64,000 nucleotides of DNA from contig NC_013757.1 in the NCBI RefSeq assembly GCF_000025345.1, positions 1,116,001 through 1,180,000 of the forward strand, given 5' to 3'. Positions 1 to 8,784 of this stretch are shown here, in pieces; the first letter of the stretch is position 1, and the number at the start of each line of letters is the position of its first letter. The translations under genes and the position numbers were made by a program. The notes beneath the pieces were generated by a model that was given only the letters and a program-made list of their open reading frames with translations, was not told where the DNA came from and ran no database searches. This DNA comes from Geodermatophilus obscurus DSM 43160. GTDB taxonomy: Bacteria > Actinomycetota > Actinomycetes > Mycobacteriales > Geodermatophilaceae.

Positions 1-197
1 AGTACGACGGCGGCCCGCTGCCCATCGAGCACGGCGGCCCGGTGCGGCTGCTCGTGCCGCACCTCTACTTCTGGAAGAGCGCCAAGTGGGTCACCCGGCT
101 GACCCTCCTGCAGCGCGACCAGCCCGGCTTCTGGGAGCAGAACGGCTACCACGACCGCGGCGACCCGTGGCGCGAGCAGCGCTACCAGGGTGACTGA
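1..197 (+). CDS. Sulfite oxidase-like molybdopterin oxidoreductase, C-terminal end (5' truncated)
   Basis: Only the last 65 codons lie in the window, read in frame from base 3 to the TGA at 195-197. The C-terminus has the pattern [12 protein letters not shown] followed by a Trp/Asp/Arg-rich end ([15 protein letters not shown]), typical of the YuiH-type sulfite-oxidase-like family that binds the molybdenum cofactor. Family members catalyse oxygen-atom transfer, but the substrate of this subgroup is unsettled. The next gene starts inside this one with an 8-base overlap and encodes a flavin/NAD reductase, a natural electron partner. The active-site cysteine region is outside the window. Confidence 0.8.
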   Translation, partial: YDGGPLPIEHGGPVRLLVPHLYFWKSAKWVTRLTLLQRDQPGFWEQNGYHDRGDPWREQRYQGD

Positions 198-984
198 AGA
201 AGGACCCCGCTCTCCTCATCCCTCGCAGGCTGGGGATGAGCCTCTGAGCGGGGCCGTCCCGGCCCCGGGCGGGCCTGGAGGCGGGGCCGGCCGGGCGCCC
301 AGCGGCGGGTGGCGCACCGCGACCGTCGTCGGCGTCCGGCGGCCGGTGCCGCGGGCGGTGGAGCTGCAGCTCGACGTCGCCGACCGGGTTCGGCACCTGG
401 CCGGCCAGCACTACGTCGTCCGGCTGACCGCCGACGACGGCTACACCGCCCAGCGGTCGTACTCGGTCGCCTCCGCGCCGGGGGACCCGCTGGTCGAGCT
501 GTTCGTCGAGCGCCTGGACGACGGCGAGGTCTCCACCTTCCTCGCCGACGTCGTCGAGCCCGGCGACCGGCTGGAGGTGCGCGGCCCGATCGGCGGCTGG
601 TTCGTGTGGGACGGCGAGCGGCCGGCGCTGCTGGTCGGCGGCGGCACCGGCGTCGTCCCGCTGGTCGCCATGCTGCGCGCCGCGCGCGATCTCGGCCGCA
701 CCGACCTGCTGCGCACCGCCGTGTCGACCCGCACGCTCGCCGAGCTGCCCTACGCCGACGAGCTGCTCGAGGCCGGCGCGCTGGTGGTCACCACGCGCGA
801 GCCCCACGGGGTGCGGCCGGCCGGCCGGCTGACCGCCGCCGACCTCGTGCCGCTGTGCGAGCCGGGTCGGACGGCGTACGTCTGCGGTTCGGATGGCTTC
901 GCGGAGGCGGCCAGCCGGCTGCTCGTCGACCTGGGGATCCCGGCGGCCGACGTCCGCGTCGAGCGCTTCGGCGCCAGCGGGTGA
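190..984 (+). CDS. FAD/NAD(P)-binding ferredoxin-reductase-type oxidoreductase
   Basis: 264 residues from a GTG overlapping the previous stop. After a Gly/Pro-rich N-terminus of about 38 residues comes a ferredoxin-NADP-reductase fold. RSYSVAS is the flavin-binding RxYS motif, [12 protein letters not shown] is the nucleotide-binding loop, CGSDGF follows, and the chain ends in VERFG. It probably passes electrons between NAD(P)H and the molybdenum enzyme encoded immediately upstream. No other usable in-frame start precedes the first beta strand, so the GTG at 190 is preferred. The odd N-terminal extension is encoded by an inverted repeat (202-259). It may be a repeat element read as protein. 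Confidence 0.85.
   Translation: MTEEGPRSPHPSQAGDEPLSGAVPAPGGPGGGAGRAPSGGWRTATVVGVRRPVPRAVELQLDVADRVRHLAGQHYVVRLTADDGYTAQRSYSVASAPGDPLVELFVERLDDGEVSTFLADVVEPGDRLEVRGPIGGWFVWDGERPALLVGGGTGVVPLVAMLRAARDLGRTDLLRTAVSTRTLAELPYADELLEAGALVVTTREPHGVRPAGRLTAADLVPLCEPGRTAYVCGSDGFAEAASRLLVDLGIPAADVRVERFGASG
202..259. repeat. Nested inverted repeat inside the start of the reductase gene
   Basis: CCCCGCTC (205-212) pairs with GAGCGGGG (246-253), and inside it CTCATCCC (215-222) pairs with GGGATGAG (233-240). Flanking GGA and TCC can extend the stem past a three-base bulge. The hairpin lies just after the overlapping stop and start codons. It could modulate coupling of the two genes, or be a copy of the dispersed GAAGGACCC-type palindrome family seen elsewhere in this window. 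Confidence 0.6.
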
Positions 985-1089
985 GGAAGGACCCCTCGAA
1001 GGACCCCCTGCCCTCGTCGGCCCCCCTGCAGGGTCCCGCCGCGAGCTTGCGAGCGGTGGGGGTGGGGGGAGGGCAGGAAGGGCCCTTCT
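985..1089. terminator. Bidirectional terminator-like repeat element between convergent genes
   Basis: CCTGCCCTC (1007-1015) pairs with GAGGGCAGG (1069-1077). Between the arms is the core CTGCAGGGTCCCGCC followed by GCGAGCTTGCGAGCGG (1026-1056). GAAGGACCC-like and GAAGGGCCC-like boundaries flank it. It fills the whole gap between two convergent genes and has no T-tract, as is common in actinobacteria. Closely related cores occur at 37185-37220 and 48943-49020. Confidence 0.6.
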
Positions 1090-2571
1090 TCAGCCGAGCG
1101 GCGGCCGCTCAGGGGTGTACAGCCATGCCTGGAAGAGGTCGTCGAGGTCGCGCCCGGACAGCTCCTCCGCCAAGGCGGTGAACTCCTCGGTGGTGACCGC
1201 CTCGCCGGCCCGCGAGGTGGCCCACTCCTCGACGATCTGGGAGAACGCCGTGTCGCCGACGACCTGCCGCAGCGCGTGCAGCGTCATGGCGCCGCGCTGG
1301 TAGACGGCCGGGTGGAAGAGCAGGGCGGTCTCCGGTCCCGGGTCCCCGACGAGGACGGTCCAGAAGGGCGGCTCCGAGCCGGCGAAGAGCGTGTCCGCGT
1401 TGGCGTACAGCCTGTCGAACTCCGCCTGCGGGGTGGAGAGGCCCTCCCGTTCCAGCCAGAGCCACTCGGCGTAGGTCGCGAATCCCTCGTTGAGCCAGAT
1501 GTGCTGCCAGGCGCCGAGCCGGACCGAGTCGCCGTACCACTGGTGCGCCAGCTCGTGGACCACGACCAGGTCGCCGGACAGCGGGTCGGCGAAGAAGCCG
1601 GGTGCGTACACCGGCCGGGTCTGGGTCTCCAGCGCGAAGCCCATGCCGGGGACGTTGTCGACGATCGCGCCCGCCGTGCTGAACGGGTACGGGCCGAACG
1701 ACTCGGCCAGGAACTCGATGACCTCCGGCTGCCGGGCCAGGGCCGCGTCGATGACCTCGCCGGCGAGCGGACCCTCGGTCGCCGGGGCCAGGTCCAGCTC
1801 GGCCAGGGTCGGGTCGACCGCGTCCCAGTACCGGATGCCGTCGGCCTCGTACGCCCGGAGGTCGAACTCGCCGACGGCGAGGGTCACCAGGTAGGTGGCC
1901 ATGGGCTCCTGGGCGTCCCACGACCACGTCGTCCACCCGTCGTGCGTCGAGGTGTCCTCGAGCGCACCGTTGGAGACGCCTTCGAGCCCCTCGGGGACGG
2001 CGATGGCCACGGCGACCGAGGCGGCGTCGAGCGGGTGGTCGTTCGCCGGGAACCAGGTGGCCGCGACGTCGGGTTGGCCGGCGACCAGGGCGCCGTCGTC
2101 GGTGTGGAAGAAGCCCGACTGTCCGAGCAGGGGGTCCTCGATCGTGGCCGGCACGCCGTCGTAGGTGACGGCGACGGCGAACTCGCGGTCGTGCCACAGC
2201 GGCCGATCCGGGGTGACCGTCAGCTCGCCGCCGTCCCGGCTCCAGGTCGCCGGCCGGCCGTCCACCGTCACCGACCGCACCTCCAGGCCCTCGAAGTCGA
2301 GGTTGAGGGCGGACAGGTCCTCGGTCGCGGTCGCCTCGATGGTCGCCGTGCCGGAGAGCACGTCGGTCGCGGGGTCGTAGCGCAGGTCCAGGTCGTAGTG
2401 AGCCACGTCGTACCCGCCGTTCCCGTCCAGCGGGTAGTAGGGGTCGCCGATCCCCGGGGCGCCCGGGGTCGGCTCCCCTGACCATCGCCCGTGGTCGTCG
2501 GCGACCGCGGTCGCCGGGACGAGCCCCACGAGGACCGTCGTGGTCAGCAGCACTACAGCCCTGCGGGCCAT
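1090..2571 (-). CDS. Secreted M1 family zinc metallopeptidase
   Basis: 493 residues. An N-terminal Sec-type signal peptide (MARRAVVLLTTTVLVGLVPATAVA) ends in an Ala-x-Ala-like site, so the enzyme is probably exported. The zinc signature HELAHQWYGDSV and the third-ligand motif NEGFATYAEW are intact. The usual GxMEN exopeptidase loop is replaced by GMGFALETQ, a variant I associate with actinobacterial secreted M1 proteins. That leaves aminopeptidase specificity plausible but unproven. Length suits an M1 catalytic core without the large C-terminal HEAT domain. The gene ends in the shared hairpin with the convergent reductase gene. Confidence 0.9.
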   Translation of the reverse strand: MARRAVVLLTTTVLVGLVPATAVADDHGRWSGEPTPGAPGIGDPYYPLDGNGGYDVAHYDLDLRYDPATDVLSGTATIEATATEDLSALNLDFEGLEVRSVTVDGRPATWSRDGGELTVTPDRPLWHDREFAVAVTYDGVPATIEDPLLGQSGFFHTDDGALVAGQPDVAATWFPANDHPLDAASVAVAIAVPEGLEGVSNGALEDTSTHDGWTTWSWDAQEPMATYLVTLAVGEFDLRAYEADGIRYWDAVDPTLAELDLAPATEGPLAGEVIDAALARQPEVIEFLAESFGPYPFSTAGAIVDNVPGMGFALETQTRPVYAPGFFADPLSGDLVVVHELAHQWYGDSVRLGAWQHIWLNEGFATYAEWLWLEREGLSTPQAEFDRLYANADTLFAGSEPPFWTVLVGDPGPETALLFHPAVYQRGAMTLHALRQVVGDTAFSQIVEEWATSRAGEAVTTEEFTALAEELSGRDLDDLFQAWLYTPERPPLG

Positions 2572-2790
2572 GGCCCCTCCCCGGTGTGGGCGGTCGTCCC
2601 GACACCGGGACGGCCGGACGCTAGCCCCGCCGGTGGTTGTTTCGACCCGACCCGGGCAGGCTCACCTCCTGTCGCGACGCGTTTCCTGACCGACCGCATC
2701 TGGGAGTCTGCTGTGAGCCACGTCATGGCGGTGGCCGCGGAGGGGTCCCCGTGTCCGGGGGCCGGCGGCCGCACCGGGAGAATCCAGGCC

Positions 2791-3306
2791 GTGCACACCG
2801 AGGTCTGCCCGGTCGAGGCCGTCGACGACGACCTCCGGGCGCAGCTGCTCGCCTGCTGGACCGACGTGAGCAACGCCGGCGGGTCGGTCGGCTTCGTGCC
2901 TCCGGTGACCGAGGAGGAGGTCGCGCCCCACCTCGACGCGGTGGTCGAGCGGGTGCACCGTGGCCACGAGCTGTTCGCCGTGCTGCGTGTGGACGGCGAG
3001 TTCGCGGGGTTCGCCGTCCTGTCGCTGCCGGTCAGCCCGCTGAGGCGGCACTGGGCCACGGTGCTGCGCGTGCAGGTGCGCCCGGAGCGGCAGGGGCGGG
3101 GCCTGGGCCGGGTGCTGGTGAGCGGGGTGCACGCCATCGCCCGGGACCGCGGGCTGGAGTTCCTGCACCTCACCGTGCGCGGCGGTACCGGTCTCGAGGC
3201 GTTCTACGCGACCTTCGGCTACCGCGAGTTCGGCCGGATGCCGGGGGCGGTCCGGGTGGCGCCGGGCGACGACCGCGACGAGCTGCACCTGACCTGCCGG
3301 CTGTGA
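2791..3306 (+). CDS. GNAT family N-acetyltransferase
   Basis: 171 residues from the GTG at 2791. The acetyl-CoA loop is RPERQGRGLG, followed by the helix and the FYATFGYREFG beta-bulge region typical of GNAT proteins. An in-frame ATG at 2725 would add 22 Gly-rich residues with no domain value, and the open frame also runs back into the divergent peptidase gene, so the GTG is preferred. The substrate cannot be read from sequence. Confidence 0.8.
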   Translation: MHTEVCPVEAVDDDLRAQLLACWTDVSNAGGSVGFVPPVTEEEVAPHLDAVVERVHRGHELFAVLRVDGEFAGFAVLSLPVSPLRRHWATVLRVQVRPERQGRGLGRVLVSGVHAIARDRGLEFLHLTVRGGTGLEAFYATFGYREFGRMPGAVRVAPGDDRDELHLTCRL

Positions 3307-3367
3307 GGGGGACCATCCGCCCCCCACGCCTCGCACGCTCGGCGCGGGACCCTGGAGGACGGGCCGG

Positions 3368-4066
3368 TCACGCGAGCGGATCGCGGCCGGCCACGGTGCC
3401 CTCGGCCGAGAGCAGGGCCAGGCGGGCGAACAGCTCCTCGGCATACCAGCCCTCCTGCGCGGTCCGGGTGACGACGGCGGCGTGCGGGGCGCGGTCGTAG
3501 GCGAAGGAGTTCAGCGCGGCCGCGGAGTCCCAGACGCTGAAGGTGCCCTGCAGCCCGAGCGGGGCCTCGCCGATGCCGAGCGCGAGGCGCAGGCCCGGGC
3601 TGTCGTGCAGGTCGGCGGAGACCGGTGGGACGGCGCGCCAGAACGTCACCGCCTTGCGCGGGGTCAGCCGGGCGCGGGTGACCGCGGCGACCGGGCCGTC
3701 CCAGCGCTGCGGCCAGGGCTTCCCGAACGGCTCCGCCCGCGACCACCGACCGCGGGCGGCGAGGGGTCGCATCCTGGCGCTCCACTGCTCGTCGGCGATC
3801 CGCTGCCACCGGCGGACGACGTCCCCGGACTCGAAGGCGGCGGCCGACCGCTCGTCGTCCCACACCGCCAGCAGCGCCCACCGGCGGGGGTCGGCGTCGC
3901 GCACGGTGAAGGTCCGCCCGCTGCCGGTGCCCAGCAGCTTGGCGAACCGCAGCCCGGGGGCGCGGCGCAGCGGACGCCGGCCGGTCGCCATCCGCATGAG
4001 CGCGGCGGGCACCGACCAGCCGGGCACGCCCCAGACGTGCAGGGTCGCCAGCCGTCGTGTGGTCAC
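3368..4066 (-). CDS. Spheroidene monooxygenase (CrtA)-like protein
   Basis: About 232 residues from the GTG at 4066. An in-frame ATG at 4120 would add 18 residues. The pattern of a conserved Trp-rich N-terminus, KAVTFWRAVPPVSADL in the middle, and a C-terminal segment FAYDRAPHAAVVTRTAQEGW matches the CrtA-like family, haem-containing ketolases of carotenoid end groups in phototrophs. In non-phototrophic actinobacteria these homologues often stand alone and their role is uncertain. No other carotenoid gene is adjacent. A CrtI-like gene lies 50 kb away at 53981. Confidence 0.7.
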   Translation of the reverse strand: MTTRRLATLHVWGVPGWSVPAALMRMATGRRPLRRAPGLRFAKLLGTGSGRTFTVRDADPRRWALLAVWDDERSAAAFESGDVVRRWQRIADEQWSARMRPLAARGRWSRAEPFGKPWPQRWDGPVAAVTRARLTPRKAVTFWRAVPPVSADLHDSPGLRLALGIGEAPLGLQGTFSVWDSAAALNSFAYDRAPHAAVVTRTAQEGWYAEELFARLALLSAEGTVAGRDPLA

Positions 4067-4189
4067 GGGTCCGATCCTCCCCGTCACGGGCGGGCCGCGC
4101 CGCGGCGAGGCCGCCGTCACCGGGCCCCGATCGATCGCAGCCGTCGCTACGCTGAGTCCTGCCCCGTGACACAGAGGCTGGGAGCGGGC

Positions 4190-4669
4190 ATGGCTGACCA
4201 GGTCGATCGCCGGCAGGACCTGCTGCGACGGATCAACGCACGCCGGGCGGGGGTCGAGGCCTACCTGCGCCGGCGGGGACCCCGCGTCCGGCGGTGGAGC
4301 ACCGTGACGCTGGTGCTCACGTCCCTGTCAGCGGTCTTCACCGCGGGACCCGCGCTCGGCGGGGTTACGTTCGCCGAGGCTGTCAAGAACCTGCTGGACG
4401 TCAACAGCACCTCGACGGTGTGGAAGACGCTCTGCTTCCTGGCTCTCCTGGTCTCGGTCGGCGCCACGGTCCTGACCAACATCAACAGGTCGCGCGACCC
4501 CGTCGCGGAACTCAGCGCGGTCGAGGCGGCCGGCGCCGAGCTCGAGGGGCTCGCCACGCTGTTGGAGTTCGGCACGATCTCCGTCGACGACGGCGTGAAG
4601 CTCTACCAGCAGTACGTCACCAAGATCCCGTTCGTGGACGACGCACCCGCCGTCGCCCGGCCGGGGTGA
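4190..4669 (+). CDS. Small two-helix membrane protein of unknown function
   Basis: 159 residues from the ATG at 4190, preceded by GGAG. An in-frame GTG at 4166 is possible. The N-terminus is basic (RRQDLLRRINARRAG). Two hydrophobic segments lie near residues 38-58 and 80-98, followed by an acidic soluble C-terminus with a possible helix (VAELSAVEAAGAELEGLATL). I do not recognise a family. The layout resembles SLATT-type two-helix proteins only loosely. It stands alone, with FNT-family channel genes downstream. Confidence 0.6.
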   Translation: MADQVDRRQDLLRRINARRAGVEAYLRRRGPRVRRWSTVTLVLTSLSAVFTAGPALGGVTFAEAVKNLLDVNSTSTVWKTLCFLALLVSVGATVLTNINRSRDPVAELSAVEAAGAELEGLATLLEFGTISVDDGVKLYQQYVTKIPFVDDAPAVARPG

Positions 4670-4776
4670 GCGACGCCGACGTGTGCGGCCGCGGGGGGTC
4701 CGGGTAGCTCCCATCCGGTCGCGCCTCCGCCTCGAGGGCCCGGGGAGCCGGCGGGCCGCCCGAGAGGAGGCCTGCC

Positions 4777-5589
4777 GTGGCGCAGACCGCACGCGAGGAG
4801 CTGGGCGAGACCGACGCCCCGGTCGAGGACCAGGTGGTGCAGGCCTTCGACAAGATCGTCGACGAGGGAGCACAACGGCTGCACCGCTCGTGGCGGGAGG
4901 TGCTGACCACCGGCCTGGCCGGCGGGCTCGAGGTGGCCACCGGCGTCGTCTCGCTGCTGGCCGTCTACGCCGCCACCGGTAGCCACCTGCTGGCCGGGCT
5001 GGCGTTCAGCATCGGCTTCATCGCCCTGATGCTGGCCAAGAGCGAGCTGTTCACCGAGGGCTTCCTCGTGCCCGTGACCGCGGTGGTCGCCGGTCGGGCG
5101 GGCGTCGGGCAGCTGGGCAAGCTGTGGGCCGGGACGCTGGTCGCCAACCTGGTCGGCGGCTGGCTGGTCATGTGGCTGGTCGTGCACGCCCTCCCCGAGC
5201 TCGGCGCTACGGCGGTCGAGTCGGGCCGCACCTTCGTCGAGGCCCCGCTGGACCTGCAGGCGGTCTGCCTGGCGCTGCTGGCCGGCGCCTTCATCACGCT
5301 GATGACCCGGATGCAGCACGGGGCCGACTCCGAGACGGGCAAGCTCGCCGCAGCGGTGGCCGGGGCGTTCCTGCTCGCCGGCCTGGTGCTGTTCCACTCG
5401 ATCCTGGACTCGCTGATCATCTTCGGGGCGATCCACCACGGCGCCCCGTACGGCTACGGCGACTGGCTGGCCTGGTTCTGGTACACGACGCTGCTGAACG
5501 TCGTCGGCGGGCTGGTGGTCGTCACGTTCCTGCGGCTGGTGCGCAGCAAGGAGCTGATCCAGCGAGAGCGGTCCGCCGCCCACTCCTGA
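4777..5589 (+). CDS. Formate/nitrite transporter (FNT) family channel
   Basis: 270 residues from a GTG with a good AGGAGG site. After a soluble acidic N-terminus of about 40 residues there are six hydrophobic segments. Conserved small-residue stretches include KSELFTEGF, where family members carry a kinked helix, and FHSILDS, which holds the histidine corresponding to the FNT pore histidine. The long charged N-terminus resembles the YfdC-like branch rather than FocA or NirC. It probably moves a small monovalent anion across the cytoplasmic membrane. The substrate is unknown because no formate or nitrite enzyme is adjacent. Confidence 0.85.
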   Translation: MAQTAREELGETDAPVEDQVVQAFDKIVDEGAQRLHRSWREVLTTGLAGGLEVATGVVSLLAVYAATGSHLLAGLAFSIGFIALMLAKSELFTEGFLVPVTAVVAGRAGVGQLGKLWAGTLVANLVGGWLVMWLVVHALPELGATAVESGRTFVEAPLDLQAVCLALLAGAFITLMTRMQHGADSETGKLAAAVAGAFLLAGLVLFHSILDSLIIFGAIHHGAPYGYGDWLAWFWYTTLLNVVGGLVVVTFLRLVRSKELIQRERSAAHS

Positions 5590-5819
5590 GGACGCCGTCG
5601 CGCTGGTGTCCCTGACCCCACCGCTGCTCGCGCTGGCCGGTGGCGTGGTCGCCTCCCGCGCTCCGCGGGCCTGGCCGGCGCCCGGCGCCCGGCGCCCGGA
5701 CGATGGGCGCGGTCCTGCTCGATGGCCCCGACGTCCAGGGCGGTCACCGGACCGTCCCCGAGGGCGGCGTCGCTGGCTACGCTGCCCTCGACGACCTCCC
5801 GACCCGTGAGGTGACGTCC

Positions 5820-6311
5820 ATGAGATCGCGCCAGCACCGTCCGGCCGTCGCGTGTGCACGGCCGCTCGCGCTCCTCTCGGCCGTGCTCGCCGGGCTCCTC
5901 GCGGGAGGGATGGTGCTCATCGAGGCGGTGCTCCTGCCGTTCTGGCGCAGCGTCCCGCCCGCCGAGTTCCGCAGGTGGTTCACGGCGAACGCCCCGCGCA
6001 TCCGCACGCTCATGGTGCCGCTGGGTGCCGCTGCCGGGGTGGTCGGTGTCGCCTCGGCGATCACGGACGTGGTCACCTCCCGCCGGCGCAGCCCGGCCTC
6101 GCTCACGGCCGCGGCAGCCACGGTGGGGGTCGTGGCCGTGACCGTCACGGTGAACGAACCGGCCAACCACCGGTTCACGGGAGGCTCCCTGACCGATGCG
6201 GAGACGGCGGACCTGCTGGCCTCGTGGGCGCGGTGGCACCACCTCCGGGTCGCCCTCGGCGTCGTCGCCACGGTGGCCGCGGCGTCGGCGCTCCCCCCGC
6301 GCAGGCCCTGA
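5820..6311 (+). CDS. DUF1772 family membrane protein
   Basis: 163 residues from the ATG at 5820. There are four hydrophobic segments. NEPANHRF and WARWHHLRVALG match the NxPxN and WxxWHxxR signature of DUF1772, the family that includes anthrone-oxygenase-like proteins. The physiological role is unknown. The 230 bases upstream hold a triple direct repeat of GGCGCCC near 5679-5700 and no other gene. Confidence 0.75.
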   Translation: MRSRQHRPAVACARPLALLSAVLAGLLAGGMVLIEAVLLPFWRSVPPAEFRRWFTANAPRIRTLMVPLGAAAGVVGVASAITDVVTSRRRSPASLTAAAATVGVVAVTVTVNEPANHRFTGGSLTDAETADLLASWARWHHLRVALGVVATVAAASALPPRRP

Positions 6312-6335
6312 GGCCCCGAGCACGCGGAACGGCCG

Positions 6336-6881
6336 TCATCCCTCGGTGGCCTGCCGGACGGCGGTCAGGTAGCGCGCCGTGGCCAGCCGCTGGACCAGCG
6401 TGCTGACCGGCCCGCCGAGACGGGCCAGCGGCGAGGCCAGCCGGGCGAACACCCGCAGCGTGAAGACGACGTCGCCGCCGGGCTCGAGCCGGACGACGAA
6501 CGCCTCCTCGCCGCTCTCCGGGTGGCCCGGCAGCGTGCCGTAGGCGAAGCCGCGCTCGTCGCCGGTCGCCTGCGCCCACACCACGCGGCACGGGATGTCG
6601 TAGCCCGGCCGCGGGAGCCCCGCGGTCAGGACGACGACGGTGCCCGGCTCGCTCGCCGGCCCGGTCGCCCGCACCCGCAGCCTGACGCCGCGCTGCATCC
6701 GCCAGTCGAACACCGCCGCCACGGCCCGCTGGAACGCCTCCGGGCCCGAGCCGACGACGACGGAGCGCTCGACGTGGTCGTAGCCGGCCGGCAGCTCGGC
6801 GTCCCGCGTGGCGCCCACCTCGGCGTAGGTGAACGGGACGTCGACCAGGTCGGCGGGGTCGAGGACGCGCAGGAGGCCCAT
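6336..6881 (-). CDS. DUF1990 family protein
   Basis: 181 residues. The sequence has the DUF1990 layout: an N-terminal FTYAEVG segment, GSGPEAFQRAVAAVFDWRMQRG in the first third, and a C-terminal half resembling a START-like fold (GFAYGTLPGHPESGEEAF). Function is unknown. Some plant and bacterial members are annotated as lipid-related. It is divergent from the HipA-like kinase gene with a 59-base gap, too short for two separate long leaders. Confidence 0.75.
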   Translation of the reverse strand: MGLLRVLDPADLVDVPFTYAEVGATRDAELPAGYDHVERSVVVGSGPEAFQRAVAAVFDWRMQRGVRLRVRATGPASEPGTVVVLTAGLPRPGYDIPCRVVWAQATGDERGFAYGTLPGHPESGEEAFVVRLEPGGDVVFTLRVFARLASPLARLGGPVSTLVQRLATARYLTAVRQATEG

Positions 6882-6940
6882 GCCCCCAGTGTCGTGGCCG
6901 CCGGTCCGCCCGGCGTCCCGCCGGTAGGGTCGCGGCCACT

Positions 6941-7798
6941 GTGCTGCCCGCCGTCACCGCCACCCGCTACGTCACCCCGCTGCGCGAGGGTGGCTCGCTG
7001 CCCGGGCTCATGGAGGCCGACGACCTGGGCACCTACGTGGTCAAGTGGCGGGCCGCCGGGCAGGGCGTGGAGGTGCTCGTCGCCGAGGTGGTCTGCGGCG
7101 AGCTGGCCCGGGCCCTGTCGCTGCCCGTGCCGGCGCTGGTGACCGTCGACGTGGCGCCGGAGCTGGCGGTGGGGGAGCCCGACGTCGAGGTGCAGGAGCT
7201 GCTGCAGCGCTCGGCCGGGGTCAACCTCGGGCTGGACTACCTGCCCGGGGCGCTGGACTTCGAGGCCGGCGTCGCGGAGGTCGACGCCGAGCTGGCCGGC
7301 CGGGTGCTGTGGTTCGACGCGCTCGTGGGCAACGTCGACCGCTCCTGGCGCAACCCGAACATGCTGTTCTGGCACGGCCGGCTGCAGCTGATCGACCACG
7401 GCGCCACGCTGACCTTCCACCACCACTGGCCCGGTGCCGCCGCCGCGGTGACCCGCCCCTACGACGCCGCGCAGCACGCGCTGGTCGAGTGCTCGCCCGA
7501 CGTCCGCGCCGCCGACGCCGCGCTCGGCGCCCGGGTCACCCGCCCGCTGCTGGAGCAGGTGCTGCGCCAGGTGCCCGACGACTGGCTGCAGGGACCGTCG
7601 CCGGACGACGCTCCCCAGGAGGTGCGCGCCCGCTACGTCGACCAGCTGCTGGCCCGGCTGGCCGCCCGCGACGCCTGGCTGCCGCCGCTGGTGGCCGCCG
7701 CGGCCGAGGGCGGGTCGCGCCGCCGCCGGGCCCCGCGCGGGGAGAACCGGCCGTCGTGGCTGGGCCCGCCGCCGCCTGCGGGGACGACCCAGCGGTGA
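6941..7798 (+). CDS. HipA-like kinase family protein
   Basis: 285 residues from a GTG. It lacks the N-terminal HipA-coupled domain and starts directly with the kinase lobe. VVKW supplies the probable ATP-contact lysine. NVDRSWRNPNML is the catalytic loop with Asp and Asn, and LIDHGATL is the DFG-like metal motif. The substrate is unknown. No HipB-like antitoxin is adjacent, so it should not be called a toxin on this evidence. The next gene (DUF3037) begins in its stop codon by a GTGA overlap. The C-terminal 35 residues are Arg/Pro-rich and probably disordered. Confidence 0.8.
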   Translation: MLPAVTATRYVTPLREGGSLPGLMEADDLGTYVVKWRAAGQGVEVLVAEVVCGELARALSLPVPALVTVDVAPELAVGEPDVEVQELLQRSAGVNLGLDYLPGALDFEAGVAEVDAELAGRVLWFDALVGNVDRSWRNPNMLFWHGRLQLIDHGATLTFHHHWPGAAAAVTRPYDAAQHALVECSPDVRAADAALGARVTRPLLEQVLRQVPDDWLQGPSPDDAPQEVRARYVDQLLARLAARDAWLPPLVAAAAEGGSRRRRAPRGENRPSWLGPPPPAGTTQR

Positions 7799-8187
7799 GC
7801 CGGGACACCTTCGAGTACGCCGTCCTGCGCGTGGTGCCGCGGGTGGAGCGCGGGGAGTCGCTCAACGCCGGCGTCCTCGTCTACTGCCGCCAGCGCGACT
7901 ACCTGGGTTCCCGGGTGCACCTGGACGCCGACCGGCTGCGCGCCCTGGACCCCACCGCCGACCCCGGCGCGATCCGCCGCGCGCTGCAGGCCGCCGCGGA
8001 CGTGTGCGCCGCCGACCCGGCATCCGGCGCCGCCGGGCGCGAGGCGCTGGGGTCGCGGTTCCGCTGGCTCACCGCGCCGCGCAGCACCGTCGTCCAGGCC
8101 GGGCCGGTGCACACCGGGCTGACCGACGACCCGGACGCCGAGGCCGACCGGCTGCTGCAGCTGCTGGTCCTGCCGCTGTCGGAGTGA
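7795..8187 (+). CDS. DUF3037 family protein
   Basis: 130 residues starting at the GTG of a GTGA overlap. The opening (FEYAVLRVVPRVERGESLNAGVLVYC) is diagnostic of DUF3037. These proteins are repeatedly encoded next to HipA-like kinases, as here, which suggests a partner, substrate or modulator, but I know of no firmly established function. The downstream DUF3995 frame overlaps its stop in the same 4-base manner, so the three frames form one transcription unit. Confidence 0.85.
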   Translation: MSRDTFEYAVLRVVPRVERGESLNAGVLVYCRQRDYLGSRVHLDADRLRALDPTADPGAIRRALQAAADVCAADPASGAAGREALGSRFRWLTAPRSTVVQAGPVHTGLTDDPDAEADRLLQLLVLPLSE

Positions 8188-8677
8188 CCGACCGCAGCAG
8201 GCTGCTGGCCCCTCCGGCGTACGGGGCGGCCGTGCTCGCGGCACTGTCGGCCGCGGTGAGCGCCCACTGGCTCGCCGGAGGCACCTGGTCGCTGTCGACC
8301 GTGCGGGGTGCCGTCGAGGCGCAGGGCCGGCAGGGCGGCGACGTGGTGACGGCCGGGCTCGCCCCGGTCGTGGTGCTGGAGCTCGCGGTCGCGGGGGCTG
8401 GCCCTGGCACTGGCACACCCGCCGGCCGGTCGCCGGCTGCAGCGGCTGGTCGGGACGGCGGCGCTGCTCGCCGGCGGCGGTGCTCACCCCCTACGGCGGG
8501 GTGCTCGTCGGCGTCGGGGCGCTGGCGTTGACCGGGGTCCTCGGCGAGCCGGCCGACCCCACCGCGCTGCGCTGGCACGTCCTCCCCTGGGACCCGTGGT
8601 TCCTGTTGTGGGGTCTGCTGCTCGTCGTCGCTGCGCTCTCCCGACGACGGCTGTCCCGCGGTAGCCCGTCCGGGTGA
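8184..8677 (+). pseudogene. Frameshifted DUF3995 membrane protein
   Basis: The frame starts at the GTG of a GTGA overlap with DUF3037 and encodes a normal first half (YGAAVLAALSAAVSAHWLAGG). It is then broken by two apparent one-base insertions, one in the G run at 8393-8397 and one in the GGCGGCGG stretch at 8473-8480. Removing one G at each place restores a 163-residue protein ending in WHVLPWDPWFLLWGLLLVV, the DUF3995 C-terminal signature. The total length minus two is a multiple of three. Both sites are G-rich, so assembly error and true decay are both possible. Confidence 0.75.
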
Positions 8678-8784
8678 ACGGCAGGTGGCCGGCGGCTTCA
8701 CGAGACCCACGCCCGTGCGTCATGCGGGCGTCGGTCCTCCGCACTAGCGTCCGGGCTCCGACGTCTCCCAGAGCCGAGGACCCG

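Noticed and set aside
1041-1056. The GCGAGCTTGCGAGCGG core as a regulatory element of a rifamycin-response type
   Set aside because: The clear copies lie after gene ends, not upstream of the PEP-utilising enzyme, and no such core occurs before 14203. A terminator or repeat explanation fits better.
6941-8187. A HipBA-type toxin-antitoxin system
   Set aside because: The kinase lacks the HipA N-terminal domain and there is no helix-turn-helix HipB-like gene. DUF3037 is not a known antitoxin.
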